Assembly (NCBI GenBank): GCA_016936575.1
Contig: JAFGXQ010000234.1
Location: 1 to 34,258, forward strand
DNA from: Deltaproteobacteria bacterium
Lineage (GTDB): Bacteria; Myxococcota_A; Polyangia; JAAYKL01
DNA: 34,258 nt
Reading direction: 5' to 3'
A program made the translations under genes and the position numbers. Positions 24,079 through 32,731 of the stretch are shown in pieces. Within the stretch, counting starts at the first letter, position 1, and every line of letters begins with the position of its first letter. The notes under the pieces were generated by a model, which made no database searches, was not told the origin of the DNA, and worked only from the letters and a program-made list of their open reading frames with translations.

Positions 24079-24378
24079 ATTAAGTCCTCCCAAAGGTGGT
24101 AAATGACTTTCGCAGTATAACACCAATTAATTACAATGTGGTAGAAATTCCTAGAAAAAGCAGCACTTGTGCGTCAAATAACAGCAGGGTTTTCTGCTGT
24201 TTTCCGCGAATGCAATAGATAAAATCCCGGTATTGGCAACATTTGGGAAACAAGGGGCATGTGGCGTGCGAAAATGGCGCCTTTTACAGAAGAAAAAAGA
24301 ACACTTCAATTATGCGACTTGACGGGGTCGGGTGGGGAAAGCGACAGGGAAGTGAGAGATTTTGTTGATTCGTACAGA
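24079..24378 (-). other. intergenic leader region of the stalk lipoprotein gene
   Basis: A 300-base gap between two minus-strand genes. It contains the ribosome site for the lipoprotein, a -10-like TATACT on the minus strand near 24115-24120 without a good -35, and the stem-loop at 24181-24203. The plus-strand open frame beginning at 24259 runs antisense into the next gene and has no coding features. Nothing else was recognised. Confidence 0.4.
24181..24203. terminator. stem-loop, possible terminator
   Basis: ACAGCAG, loop GGTTTT, CTGCTGT: a perfect 7-bp stem between the exported coiled-coil gene and the lipoprotein gene. On the plus strand it is followed by a short T-run; on the minus strand, the direction of both genes, it is followed by TATTTG. 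It lies about 180 bases past the 24379 gene's stop, so it may separate the two transcripts imperfectly. Confidence 0.35.
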
Positions 24379-25050
24379 TTAGAACAGGTCCTGACCTGCC
24401 TCAGCGTCTTTCTTGCGTTGTTCTTGGTTTTCTTTTGCTTCTTGTTCCGCCGCTTTTTTCTTCAGTTCTTCCATTGATTTGCGCATTTCTTCCTGTTGCG
24501 CATGGACTCGTTTCTGCTGGTCGACTTCTGCCTGGCTCATACCTTTGGTGCAAAAGAAACCGCTGGCAACGGTTTTGCCGTGGCTTTGAATTTCCACTTT
24601 GAACTTACGGTCCGCATCGAATTCCTGGCGGGTCATTGAGGTACGCGCCAGCATACTGCGGGTGTTTCTATCCTGGGTATACTGAGTCACCGACCCCTTA
24701 AACACTTCTGCGCCGGTCTTCCCCCCATTGCGGGAACCCACGTCGTGAAACAGCATTTCGACTTCATAGTCGCCGAGGGGCTTCTTAAAGAATACCATGG
24801 CCTGAAAATCGACAGCGCCTTCATCGGGAAGCGGCAGCGGATTGGCACAGTCATAGCGATTTTTAGAAGACTTCAGAAAGTTTACAAAACCGTTTTTGGT
24901 GTTGAAGTAACTGGGTGGAATTTTGCGCAATACAATTATCTTACCGGCGAATACGTTTTCGGCGTTGGCGGCGACTACTTCGTGGAGTACGCCGACCAGG
25001 CAGATGGCTGCGATGGTGAATCCCAATGTTTTCAAAATGTTTTTCTTCAT
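24379..25050 (-). CDS. exported protein of unknown function with C-terminal coiled coil
   Basis: A 223-residue protein. MKKNILKTLGFTIAAICLVGVLHEVVAANA is a signal peptide, and the ATG at 25050 has a strong AAAGGAGG site. The central part (about 31-165) is a mixed alpha/beta domain with two cysteines (YDCANP, GFFCTKG) and strands such as AMVFFKKPLGDYEVEMLFHDVG that suggest a beta-sandwich. Residues about 165-217 are a highly charged helix (MRKSMEELKKKAAEQEAKENQEQRKKDA split over two heptad runs), probably a coiled coil. I do not recognise the family. It is likely periplasmic. It is transcribed divergently from rsmD. Confidence 0.7.
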   Translation of the reverse strand: MKKNILKTLGFTIAAICLVGVLHEVVAANAENVFAGKIIVLRKIPPSYFNTKNGFVNFLKSSKNRYDCANPLPLPDEGAVDFQAMVFFKKPLGDYEVEMLFHDVGSRNGGKTGAEVFKGSVTQYTQDRNTRSMLARTSMTRQEFDADRKFKVEIQSHGKTVASGFFCTKGMSQAEVDQQKRVHAQQEEMRKSMEELKKKAAEQEAKENQEQRKKDAEAGQDLF

Positions 25051-25266
25051 CTTAACGATGCCTCCTTTGCGGTAAGGTCGATTTTATGTTGGTCAATTGA
25101 GAACCGTATATTGCACCCATTCAGGTCATTTTTCCACCCCTTTTCACCTGATGATAGCGGGGAAAGATGGAAAATATAGCGTTAGACGCCGGTATTTTCG
25201 GGCTTATTCAAATTTTTTTCGTATTTTTTTCTGATTTTAGCGGACTCTGTTTTTAATAGTACTGTG

Positions 25267-25295
25267 TTGAATTTAGTATGGTTGAACTTTAAAAC
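25267..25295 (+). promoter_or_regulatory. candidate promoter of rsmD-coaD
   Basis: TTGAAT (25267-25272), a 17-base spacer, then TAAAAC (25290-25295); each box matches 4/6 of the consensus. It lies 38 bases before the rsmD ATG in the 282-base divergent gap. The rest of this gap is AT-rich with no clear dyad. Confidence 0.3.
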
Positions 25296-25332
25296 TGAAT
25301 GTTCTACAGTGCCCGAAAACGGAATCACAGCA

Positions 25333-25899
25333 ATGAGAATCATTTCTGGAAAATATCGGGGACGTCGTTTGGACACTGTTTCATCAGATGATGTGCGGCC
25401 GACCACTGACCGGGTTCGCGAAGCGTTGTTTTCGCATTTGGGAAATCACATTTCGGGCGCGCGCGTACTTGATTTGTTTGCCGGCAGCGGTGCGTTGGGA
25501 TTGGAATCACTCAGTCGTGATGCGGCTTTCGCAGTATTTGTGGAGCGTTCCAGAAAGGTGTTTTCGTTTTTACAAAAAAATGTTGAGAACATGGATGCCG
25601 GTTCCTGTTGCAGCCTGGTTTGCATGGATGCCATCGGTTACTTGAAAAAAAACGGAATTAGTGCCGATCCGTTTGATTTGATTTTTTTGGATCCGCCCTA
25701 TGACGGCCCCTGGCTGGCGGCGGCCCTGCAACTGCTGGGAGAGCGGGATATGTTGGCGCTGAACGGTATAATCGTCGCGGAGCATCGGGCAGCGTTTCGA
25801 CTCGATAAATTAAATTTGCACCCGGCACTACAAATTATTCGAACAAAGCAGTATGGTAAAACCACGATAACGACCATCGGGGCATCGAACGCTCGATAG
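25333..25899 (+). CDS. rsmD: 16S rRNA (guanine-966-N2)-methyltransferase
   Basis: A 188-residue methyltransferase that modifies guanine in 16S rRNA of the small subunit. MRIISGKYRGRRL at the N-terminus and VRPTTDRVREALFSHL are family hallmarks; VLDLFAGSGALGLESLSR is the SAM-binding motif and IFLDPPYDGPW holds the catalytic DPPY. The start ATG at 25333 fits the family start; the frame extends upstream without support. It lies 24 bases before coaD, a common pairing in bacteria, so both are probably co-transcribed. Confidence 0.92.
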   Translation: MRIISGKYRGRRLDTVSSDDVRPTTDRVREALFSHLGNHISGARVLDLFAGSGALGLESLSRDAAFAVFVERSRKVFSFLQKNVENMDAGSCCSLVCMDAIGYLKKNGISADPFDLIFLDPPYDGPWLAAALQLLGERDMLALNGIIVAEHRAAFRLDKLNLHPALQIIRTKQYGKTTITTIGASNAR

Positions 25900-25923
25900 C
25901 CCAATAACAGTCTGGATATTACA

Positions 25924-26412
25924 GTGAGCACAAGAATTGCGATTTATCCGGGGTCATTTGACCCTATCACCAATGGACACCTCGATATCATTAAACGGTC
26001 GCTCGGTATTTTTGATAAAATCATTGTCGGCATCGCAGTGAATTCCCGCAAGCAGACGATGTTTTCGCGAGATGAGCGCCTTGAAATCATTCGCGAGGTA
26101 TTTGCTGAGGAGCCCCGTGTGGAAGTGGACGCTTTTGAAGGATTGACGGTGGAGTACGCGCGCGTTCGAAATGCGTGTGCAGTGCTGCGCGGCCTTCGAG
26201 CGGTGGCCGATTTTGAATACGAATTGCAGATGGCGAATATGAACCGAAAACTGAATAAAGATCTGGAAACCGTGTTCATGATGACATCGGAGAAGTCGTT
26301 TTTTGTCAGCTCCCAGAATGTGAAGGAAGTCGCGAGATTCGGCGGTGACATTCGAGAATTGGTTCCCCCCGCAGTGGCGCAGCACCTGGCGCTGAAGTTG
26401 GAACAACAATAA
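25924..26412 (+). CDS. coaD: phosphopantetheine adenylyltransferase
   Basis: A 162-residue enzyme of the penultimate step of coenzyme A synthesis, transferring AMP from ATP to 4'-phosphopantetheine. AIYPGSFDPITNGHLDII has the nucleotidyltransferase TxGH motif; VLRGLRAVADFEYELQMANMN and SEKSFFVSSQNVKEVARFGG are family signatures. Length is typical. The start is a GTG at 25924. It directly follows rsmD and converges on the membrane lipoprotein gene 18 bases downstream. Confidence 0.95.
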   Translation: MSTRIAIYPGSFDPITNGHLDIIKRSLGIFDKIIVGIAVNSRKQTMFSRDERLEIIREVFAEEPRVEVDAFEGLTVEYARVRNACAVLRGLRAVADFEYELQMANMNRKLNKDLETVFMMTSEKSFFVSSQNVKEVARFGGDIRELVPPAVAQHLALKLEQQ

Positions 26413-26423
26413 GAGTGGATGAA

Positions 26424-26441
26424 CTGTCCGTCATTGGACAG
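26424..26441. terminator. weak stem-loop at convergent gene ends
   Basis: CTGTCC, loop GTCATT, GGACAG: a 6-bp stem just after coaD and overlapping the end of the minus-strand gene. No T-run on either side, so at best a weak bidirectional terminator. Confidence 0.25.
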
Positions 26442-28101
26442 ATGCGTGTTGTTGATGACGATGAAAAATGGACAGCTGTGTGAACAGCAACAGGGAAAAC
26501 AGGGTGAAGAATACACCGGCGGAGATCACCTGGCCGGCAAACTGCAAATCGTTCGGAAGCGGTGAAAGTTCAAGGTAAATCGCACCTCCGGCCAATGCCA
26601 GCATTGGAATCCATCTCAGCTGAATCACGCCGGCGCTGATGCCTTGTTTGCGACGGTCGCTCTGGCTTGCGCCTACTACAGTTCGCGCAGCAAGCAGTAC
26701 CAGCCAGGTTTTTATAACAAAAATAAACACGGCGCCGACTATTAGAAGTGGACCATTCAGCGCAGGATATTCGAATAGGCCGGGAATTATCCAGCCCCCC
26801 AGACAGAAAAAGACAACCGCCATGGCGCCGCAAATGCTCATCAGCCAGGCAGCGATGTTTGTGAGTGAATTGGATTGTTGAAGCATCGGTTTCGGCCATA
26901 GCAGAGATATGGACAAAATGGTCGCCAGCATTATCAGTGGGTTGCGCCATACATTCAGCCCGAAATGGGTTTGTGCCTGAGCGGCGACAATGTCTATCAG
27001 GCCCAGCGTGTTCCCCGCCGCGCCGCCCATCAGGACAATAGATGCGATTGCTGCGATACTGCCCATGGTACCGAATAGACGCGTCAGCCAGGGTTGCTTG
27101 CTGTAAAACAAAAGGGTAGCAGCGCAGATGAGATAAATGGATACGACAAAAACGGTTCCAGAAACGTTGAGATGCCATTGCATAACGATAGCGGGCAGCA
27201 AAACGGTGAGGATTGCGGCGATCGCGTATCCGAAAATATATGAGATCGGATTTTGAAGGGTTCTTTTGGGAATTGCGGTTCGTCTGATATAAGATGGAAG
27301 AACGAATGCCAGAAAAAGTCCAAGTGCAATTGAAGTCAATACGATGGCCGCGAATTCATCATTCTTGAAATTGCCCACTGCCAAATCAACCGGTATTTGA
27401 CGGGCACCGCCTTCCGGGAAAACAAATTCAAATATATGGGGAACACTTAAATCCAGACCGGCCAATTCTTCAACGCCGAATAACGGAAAACCGTCAACTG
27501 AAATGAGTTTACTACCGGTGCTGATGTTGTGGGTCGATGCGAAACTGTCCGGGAGAACTCGTTGAACGGTGATGACATCGTCATCAGAATTACTCTGAAC
27601 AACAATGCCCAGCTGTTGCATAAGCTGACCGGCTTCACGTATTTTCAGCGCATGGATTTTCACCCCACCGCCGGTGGGTCGAAATTCGAGATGGAGCAGC
27701 GCGCTTTTCGCTTCGAGTGTCAGCGCGCTTTCTTTCAGCTTGGATGGGAATGAAACGTTGACAATTCCTTCGAATCGAACGGCCTCCCGGGTCAGCGCAT
27801 CCATTTGGTACGCGGTAATGGGAATTTCAATTTTTGTTTCAGAGACTGCGCTGCCCGACATTCTGAATTGAAGTGGCCTGGCCGGGCGTAGTCCAATCGG
27901 TTTCACGGTGCCGCGCAGTTCGACTTGCGCCTTGCCTTCGATAAACCCTTCTCCTTCGATGGTGAGAATGTCTCCCGGCTCGATAATTTTGGGATACACT
28001 TCACGCACTTCAAATAAATCTACGGTGGGAGAACTACCGCAGGCGGTAGCTGCGACAGCGAAAATACAAATGAGAAAAATGGTACAATCGGGTACTCTCA
28101 T
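26431..28101 (-). CDS. lipoprotein with IPT/TIG and PDZ domains and a NuoH-like membrane domain
   Basis: A 556-residue protein of unusual build. The N-terminus (PDCTIFLICIFAVAATACGSS) is a lipoprotein signal with Cys21. Residues about 30-75 resemble an IPT/TIG fold (VYPKIIEPGDILTIEGEGF). A PDZ-like domain (about 175-250) has VITVQRVLPDSFASTHNI and TGSKLISVDGFPL. From about 265 to the end there are roughly eight hydrophobic spans. Parts of these (CLGGWIIPG, VIKTWLVLLAARTVVG, QLRWIPMLALAG) recall complex I subunit NuoH/HyfC-type proteins, but its key loops are not evident, so the match is tentative. The ATG at 28101 has no good ribosome site. It is monocistronic and divergent from the rubrerythrin gene. 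Function unknown. Confidence 0.65.
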   Translation of the reverse strand: MRVPDCTIFLICIFAVAATACGSSPTVDLFEVREVYPKIIEPGDILTIEGEGFIEGKAQVELRGTVKPIGLRPARPLQFRMSGSAVSETKIEIPITAYQMDALTREAVRFEGIVNVSFPSKLKESALTLEAKSALLHLEFRPTGGGVKIHALKIREAGQLMQQLGIVVQSNSDDDVITVQRVLPDSFASTHNISTGSKLISVDGFPLFGVEELAGLDLSVPHIFEFVFPEGGARQIPVDLAVGNFKNDEFAAIVLTSIALGLFLAFVLPSYIRRTAIPKRTLQNPISYIFGYAIAAILTVLLPAIVMQWHLNVSGTVFVVSIYLICAATLLFYSKQPWLTRLFGTMGSIAAIASIVLMGGAAGNTLGLIDIVAAQAQTHFGLNVWRNPLIMLATILSISLLWPKPMLQQSNSLTNIAAWLMSICGAMAVVFFCLGGWIIPGLFEYPALNGPLLIVGAVFIFVIKTWLVLLAARTVVGASQSDRRKQGISAGVIQLRWIPMLALAGGAIYLELSPLPNDLQFAGQVISAGVFFTLFSLLLFTQLSIFHRHQQHASVQ

Positions 28102-28247
28102 CAAATATTAGATACAAATAACATATGGATAAATCCAGTTTTCGGCGATTTGTATAGTATCGGTAAAAACATCTCCTGTATTTGGGCGGACACTGTCTTC
28201 TGCGTCTATTTCTATAATTGATCATTTGGGAATACCGTGTAAGGTCA

Positions 28248-28262
28248 TTGAAAATGATTCAA
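28248..28262. promoter_or_regulatory. candidate operator upstream of rubrerythrin
   Basis: TTGAAAATGATTCAA is a dyad (TTGAA, five bases, TTCAA) lying 41 bases before the rubrerythrin ATG and about 30 bases past a TATAAT at 28213-28218. Its AT-rich form resembles Fur/PerR-type sites, and rubrerythrin genes are often under such control. No regulator gene is present in the window. Confidence 0.3.
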
Positions 28263-28302
28263 CCATTGTTTGGACGCAAAAATTCGTCCTAGGAGGACTG
28301 CT

Positions 28303-28878
28303 ATGAAAAGTGTAAAAGGAACAAAAACGGAACAGAACCTGCTGAAAGCGTTTGCCGGCGAGTCTCAGGCGCGAAATCGGTACACCTATTTTGCTTCAGT
28401 GGCGAAAAAGGAGGGTTTTGTCCAAATCGCAGACATTTTTGAAGAAACTGCCAGCCAGGAGAAGGAGCACGCCAAACGTTTCTTCAAGTTTCTGGAAGGT
28501 GGAGACTTGGAGATTACGGCCACGTACCCGGCTGGGAAAATCGGCACCACCGCAGAGAATCTGAAAGCTGCGGCCGGCGGCGAACACGAGGAATGGACCG
28601 AGCTGTATCCGGAGTTCGCCAAAGTAGCGCGTGAAGAGGGATTCGAAGCGGTTGCGGTTGTATTCGAGATGGTGTCCATCGCGGAGAAACAGCACGAGAA
28701 GCGTTATCTTGATCTGCTTAAAAACGTAGAGGCCGGTACAGTATTTAAAAAGGGCGAGAAGGTAACCTGGCGTTGTCGCAACTGCGGATTTCTGTCTGAA
28801 GGAGAGGAAGCGCCTCAAATGTGTCCCGCATGTGCACACCCCCAAGCCCACTTCGAACTCCTCGGTGAAAACTGGTAG
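28303..28878 (+). CDS. rbr: rubrerythrin (non-haem diiron peroxidase)
   Basis: A 191-residue protein that reduces hydrogen peroxide, usually in anaerobes or microaerophiles. The N-terminal ferritin-like four-helix domain has iron-ligand motifs NLLKAFAGESQARNRY, EETASQEKEHAKRF and EMVSIAEKQHEKRY. The C-terminal rubredoxin-like domain has CRNCG and CPACAHPQAHFELL. The ATG at 28303 has AGGAGG seven bases upstream, the best ribosome site in the window. It stands alone before tyrA (49-base gap) and may share its transcript. It suggests the organism meets oxidative stress in a low-oxygen setting, consistent with the multihaem cytochrome. Confidence 0.94.
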   Translation: MKSVKGTKTEQNLLKAFAGESQARNRYTYFASVAKKEGFVQIADIFEETASQEKEHAKRFFKFLEGGDLEITATYPAGKIGTTAENLKAAAGGEHEEWTELYPEFAKVAREEGFEAVAVVFEMVSIAEKQHEKRYLDLLKNVEAGTVFKKGEKVTWRCRNCGFLSEGEEAPQMCPACAHPQAHFELLGENW

Positions 28879-28927
28879 TTTAATAGGACCTATAAAACCT
28901 AGACCATAAGCCCCATAGGACTCATCA

Positions 28928-30013
28928 ATGCTTGAAAAATTACGTGAAGAGCTACTCGAAGTAGACAGACAGATTCTTGAAAAGGTGGCAGCCCGTTTGG
29001 AAGTTGTGTCTAAAATAGGAAAGTGCAAACGCGAGCAGCAGATGGCATTGCGCAGTTTTTCGCGGGAAAAAAAAGTACTGTCCCATGCGTTGATGCGTGC
29101 AGCGGAGTTGGGTATTCCCGCCTCATTGGCAAAGAGTGTGATTGACAGGCTGGTTGAGCATGCGTTGGAAATACAGGAACGGGACTGGGTGCAGGAATCT
29201 CAGGGAGGGTCGGGGAAAACCGCACTGGTTATCGGGGGGTGTGGAAAAATAGGCGGCTGGTTCGTGCACTTCTTATCCACCCAGGGATTTGACGTAACCG
29301 TGGCTGATCCCAGTGTGTGTGAAGCGACGAAAGCCAAGGTGTCTGATTGGACGACTCTTGAGTTGGCGTTTGATGTTATTGTGGTGGCGACACCGCTTGG
29401 TAAAAGCGCGGACGTACTGACTGCGCTTGCCGAACAAGCACCGCGCGGTTTGGTCTTTGATGTGGCGTCTCTCAAAGGTCCGGTGAAAGATGCGTTGAAT
29501 TTGTTGAACCGGTCGGGTTGCAGGGTGACATCGGTGCATCCGATGTTCGGGCCGGATACCACCATGTTGAGCGGACGACACGTGATTTTTATGAATGTGG
29601 GAAACGCTCCGGCGCATCAGGAGGCACGGGCGCTTTTTGAGCCGACAATGGCCACGTGTGTAGACATGACCATCGATGAACATGACGAGTTGATTTCATA
29701 TGTGCTGGGCTTGTCTCATCTGTTGAACATCAGTTTTTTTACCGCGTTGAAAAATAGCGGAGAGCAGGCGGAACGATTGCGCAGTATGTCCAGCACGTCT
29801 TTTAATGCGCAATTGAAAGTGGCCCAAAAGATATCGCTTGAAAATCCGTATCTGTATTATGAGATTCAGCGACTCAACGAATATCGACATGGTCCCCAGC
29901 GGGCGCTCTTGAAAAGTTTGAATCAGATTATTGCCGCCATCGAAACCGGGGATGAAGCCGCATTTGTACAGATCATGGAACAGGGCAAGGCGTATCTGCA
30001 GAGTATGGTTTAG
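28928..30013 (+). CDS. tyrA: chorismate mutase/prephenate dehydrogenase (T-protein)
   Basis: A 361-residue bifunctional enzyme of tyrosine synthesis. Residues 1-90 form an AroQ-type chorismate mutase (LREELLEVDRQILEKVAARLEVV, IGKCKREQQMALRSFSREKKVL). Residues from about 98 form the NAD-dependent prephenate dehydrogenase: ALVIGGCGKIGGWFVHFL, then VVATPLGKSADVL, FDVASLKGPV, HPMFGPDTT and YVLGLSHLLNISF. The mutase-dehydrogenase fusion in this order is that of the E. coli TyrA. The start ATG has AGGA eight bases upstream. fusA follows after a 179-base gap with its own candidate promoter. Confidence 0.92.
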   Translation: MLEKLREELLEVDRQILEKVAARLEVVSKIGKCKREQQMALRSFSREKKVLSHALMRAAELGIPASLAKSVIDRLVEHALEIQERDWVQESQGGSGKTALVIGGCGKIGGWFVHFLSTQGFDVTVADPSVCEATKAKVSDWTTLELAFDVIVVATPLGKSADVLTALAEQAPRGLVFDVASLKGPVKDALNLLNRSGCRVTSVHPMFGPDTTMLSGRHVIFMNVGNAPAHQEARALFEPTMATCVDMTIDEHDELISYVLGLSHLLNISFFTALKNSGEQAERLRSMSSTSFNAQLKVAQKISLENPYLYYEIQRLNEYRHGPQRALLKSLNQIIAAIETGDEAAFVQIMEQGKAYLQSMV

Positions 30014-30117
30014 GTCGCACAGACTCAATGATTTCTGCTATTTGTGGAAATTCCATTTCGGATTTGCACGATGTTCTCCCGAAAAGAAACATTTTGCAGA
30101 ATTCTGGAACTTTTTCA

Positions 30118-30146
30118 TCGACAAAGCGATTTTTGTCCATTATATA
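30118..30146 (+). promoter_or_regulatory. candidate promoter of fusA with GC-rich discriminator
   Basis: TCGACA (30118-30123, 5/6) and TATATA (30141-30146, 4/6) with a 17-base spacer. The following GCCCGCC is a GC-rich discriminator, as in stringently controlled translation genes. The start would lie near 30153, giving a leader of about 40 bases. Confidence 0.45.
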
Positions 30147-30192
30147 GCCCGCCTTTGTTGGCTGGGGGGCCAGAACTAGGAAAGTAAAGAAG

Positions 30193-32268
30193 ATGGGTAT
30201 TATTAAAACCAGAAATATCGGTATCGCAGCACATATTGATGCGGGAAAAACAACGGTTACTGAACGTATTCTATTCTACACCGGAACCACACGAAAAATC
30301 GGTGAAGTTCACGACGGCGCAGCCACCATGGACTTCATGAAGCAAGAGCAGGAGCGCGGAATTACCATTGCGTCAGCGGCAATTTCCTGTGCATGGGATG
30401 GTCACAGTATCAATATCATTGATACTCCCGGTCACGTGGATTTCACGATTGAGGTGGAACGCTCCATGCGCGTATTAGACGGCATCGTCGCCGTATTTTG
30501 TGCGGTAGGGGGCGTGGAGGCACAGAGTGAGACGGTTTGGGGACAGGCCGATCGCTATCGCGTTCCAAGATTCGCGTTCATTAATAAAATGGACCGTCAG
30601 GGTGCGGATTTTCTCGATGTGGTAAAACAACTGGACGACGTACTGGAAGCCAACGCCGTACCGTATCAGTTGCCCATTGGTGCCGAAGAAAATCTGGAAG
30701 GGGTGATTGACCTAATTACCCAGAAAGCCATTTATTTCCCGGGCGGCGAAGTGGAAGTACGCGACATTCCCGAAAACATGAAAGAGGAAGTCGGCATGTG
30801 GCGCGAGAATCTGCTCGAAAAATTGTCTGAGTACAACGACGATTTGGCCGAGCTTTTCCTGGAGGAACAAGAGATTCCCGTGGATATGATTCAGAGTGTG
30901 ACCCGCGACTGTGTATTGAAGAATTTGTTTACACCTTGTTTTTGCGGTTCCGCGTACAAGAACGTGGGGGTACAGCCGTTGATGGATGCAGTTGTGGCCT
31001 ACATGCCCAGCCCCCTCAATAAAGGCACTATCGTCGGCGTAGACATTGACGACCCTGAAAAATCGCATCGTCGTCATCCGGAGCACGAAGAACCGTTCAG
31101 CGCACTGGCGTTCAAAGTGATTCACGATCCCTATGTGGGGCAGCAAACATTTATACGCACCTATTCCGGTACGTTGAAAGCCGGCGATCGGGTGCTGAAT
31201 GCCACCACGGGCAAAAAAGAGCGTATCAGCCGGATTATGCGAATCAAAGCCAAAGATAGAATCGAGATTACCGAAGTGGGCCCCGGCGATATCGTGGCTT
31301 TGATCGGATTGAAAAATACCTATACCGGTCACACACTTTGTGACGAAAAGTCGCCCATTCTGTTGGAGTCGTTGAGTATTCCCGAACCGGTAATCAGCGT
31401 TTCAGCGGCCACGGCGACGCGAAAAGAGCTTGAAAAACTGCACATCGCGCTGAAGAAGATGACGCTTGAAGATCCGTCTTTCACGGTGAGAACAGATGAG
31501 CGCACAAACGAGACCGTCATCGCCGGTATGGGCGAGTTGCATCTGGAAGTTATCGTTGACCGGCTTAAAACCGAGTTCAATGTGGAGGCGGTTATCGGTG
31601 AGCCTTCTGTGGAATACAAAGAAACGATTACCAAAGCCGTTCAACACGAATACCGCCATGTGAAACAAAGCGGTGGTAAAGGTCAGTTCGCACATACCAT
31701 TATGACGCTGGAACCCAATCCCGGTGAAGGGTTTGAGTTTGTGAATGCGATCGTGGGTGGATCCATCCCGAAAGAGTATATCGGCTCCTGCCGCAAGGGT
31801 GTGGAAGAAGCGATGGAAAACGGTGTATTGGCGGACTACAATGTGGTTGACGTGAAAGTCACACTGGTAGACGGCAGCTTCCACGCGGTGGACAGTTCGG
31901 AGATGGCATTTAAGCTGTGTGCACGGCAGTGTTTCTCCGAAGGTTTTAAGAAAGCCGGTCCCCAGCTGCTTGAACCCATCATGAAAGTGGACATCGCTAC
32001 ACCTGATGATTTTATCGGTGACCTGGTCGGCGACCTGAACCGTCGTCGCGGCAAAGTTCACAGCATGCGTCGGTATCGCAAAGGTTCCCAGAAAATCAAC
32101 GCCGAGGCACCGCTGATGGAATTGTTCGGTTATTCCACTTCTGTTCGCTCTCTTTCCTCAGGTCGCGCCAATCACGGTATGGAAATGAAAAACTTTCAGC
32201 CGCTGCCTGAGAATCTCAAAGAGAAAGTGCTCGAAGAAGCCCGCAAGCGCATGAACAGAGACGACTAA
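30193..32268 (+). CDS. fusA: translation elongation factor G
   Basis: A 691-residue GTPase that drives translocation on the ribosome and, with RRF, recycling. All G motifs are present: [15 protein letters not shown] (P-loop), RGITIASAA (switch I), DTPGHVDFT, and NKMDRQGAD. Domain III-V landmarks are [34 protein letters not shown] and RRRGKVHSM. Length is standard. It stands apart from rpsL/rpsG/tuf, unlike the usual str operon, so it could be a second EF-G copy; this cannot be settled from the window. Three bases separate its stop from the convergent TPR gene, leaving no room for a terminator. Confidence 0.96.
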   Translation: MGIIKTRNIGIAAHIDAGKTTVTERILFYTGTTRKIGEVHDGAATMDFMKQEQERGITIASAAISCAWDGHSINIIDTPGHVDFTIEVERSMRVLDGIVAVFCAVGGVEAQSETVWGQADRYRVPRFAFINKMDRQGADFLDVVKQLDDVLEANAVPYQLPIGAEENLEGVIDLITQKAIYFPGGEVEVRDIPENMKEEVGMWRENLLEKLSEYNDDLAELFLEEQEIPVDMIQSVTRDCVLKNLFTPCFCGSAYKNVGVQPLMDAVVAYMPSPLNKGTIVGVDIDDPEKSHRRHPEHEEPFSALAFKVIHDPYVGQQTFIRTYSGTLKAGDRVLNATTGKKERISRIMRIKAKDRIEITEVGPGDIVALIGLKNTYTGHTLCDEKSPILLESLSIPEPVISVSAATATRKELEKLHIALKKMTLEDPSFTVRTDERTNETVIAGMGELHLEVIVDRLKTEFNVEAVIGEPSVEYKETITKAVQHEYRHVKQSGGKGQFAHTIMTLEPNPGEGFEFVNAIVGGSIPKEYIGSCRKGVEEAMENGVLADYNVVDVKVTLVDGSFHAVDSSEMAFKLCARQCFSEGFKKAGPQLLEPIMKVDIATPDDFIGDLVGDLNRRRGKVHSMRRYRKGSQKINAEAPLMELFGYSTSVRSLSSGRANHGMEMKNFQPLPENLKEKVLEEARKRMNRDD

Positions 32269-32271
32269 GAC

Positions 32272-32721
32272 CTATAACTTCGCCAGAAGCTTCATAAAAC
32301 GGTGTTGTTGTTCCGGGATGGCTGCCATTGCGGCAGTGACAATCGCTTTCGCATCATCATTGCGTTCGGCGCGCATCAGTACCATCGCCAAATCCCAGCG
32401 CGCATCAAAATAAGTGGGTGCCAGTGCGACGGCTTTGGCAAGCTGTGCGACGCCTTCATCGATGAATCCCTGTGCCGCGAGACAAAGCCCCAATCCTTTC
32501 AGCGCATACGTGTGGTTTGGGTGTTGAGCGAGGGCGCGCTCGCAGAATGTTTGCGCAACATCAGGGCGTTTTAAGAAGTATTGAACAAATCCCATCAGGT
32601 CGAGGGCAGGAAGGTAATCGGGGTCGATTTGTAGAATTTGTTGCAGCGCCACCTCTGCCTGAGAGAGTTTGCCTGCGGCGGCAAATGATTTGGCCTGCAT
32701 GTACTGGGCTTGAATCGACAT
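32272..32721 (-). CDS. TPR-repeat protein
   Basis: A 149-residue all-helical protein with three to four tetratricopeptide repeats: AKSFAAAGKLSQAEVALQQILQIDP, then ALDLMGFVQYFLKRPDVAQTFCERALAQHP, YALKGLGLCLAAQGFIDEGVAQLAKAVAL and ARWDLAMVLMRAERNDDAKAIVTAAMA (each split here by loops). TPRs mediate protein contacts. There is no signal peptide, so it is likely cytoplasmic. The ATG at 32721 is ten bases after the radical SAM gene's stop, and that gene's last codons (GAGGAG) could serve as its ribosome site. This implies a partnership, perhaps as scaffold or substrate-recognition factor for the modifying enzyme. Confidence 0.82.
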   Translation of the reverse strand: MSIQAQYMQAKSFAAAGKLSQAEVALQQILQIDPDYLPALDLMGFVQYFLKRPDVAQTFCERALAQHPNHTYALKGLGLCLAAQGFIDEGVAQLAKAVALAPTYFDARWDLAMVLMRAERNDDAKAIVTAAMAAIPEQQHRFMKLLAKL

Positions 32722-32731
32722 TTCGAATTCG

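Noticed and set aside
24259..24477. Plus-strand open frame with a hydrophobic Phe/Leu tail
   Set aside because: The hydrophobic part is the antisense of the Lys/Glu coiled coil of the 24379-25050 gene; it has no ribosome site.
30045..30055. Short palindrome TGGAAATTCCA after tyrA as a terminator
   Set aside because: The stem is only five base pairs, AT-rich, and not followed by a T-run.
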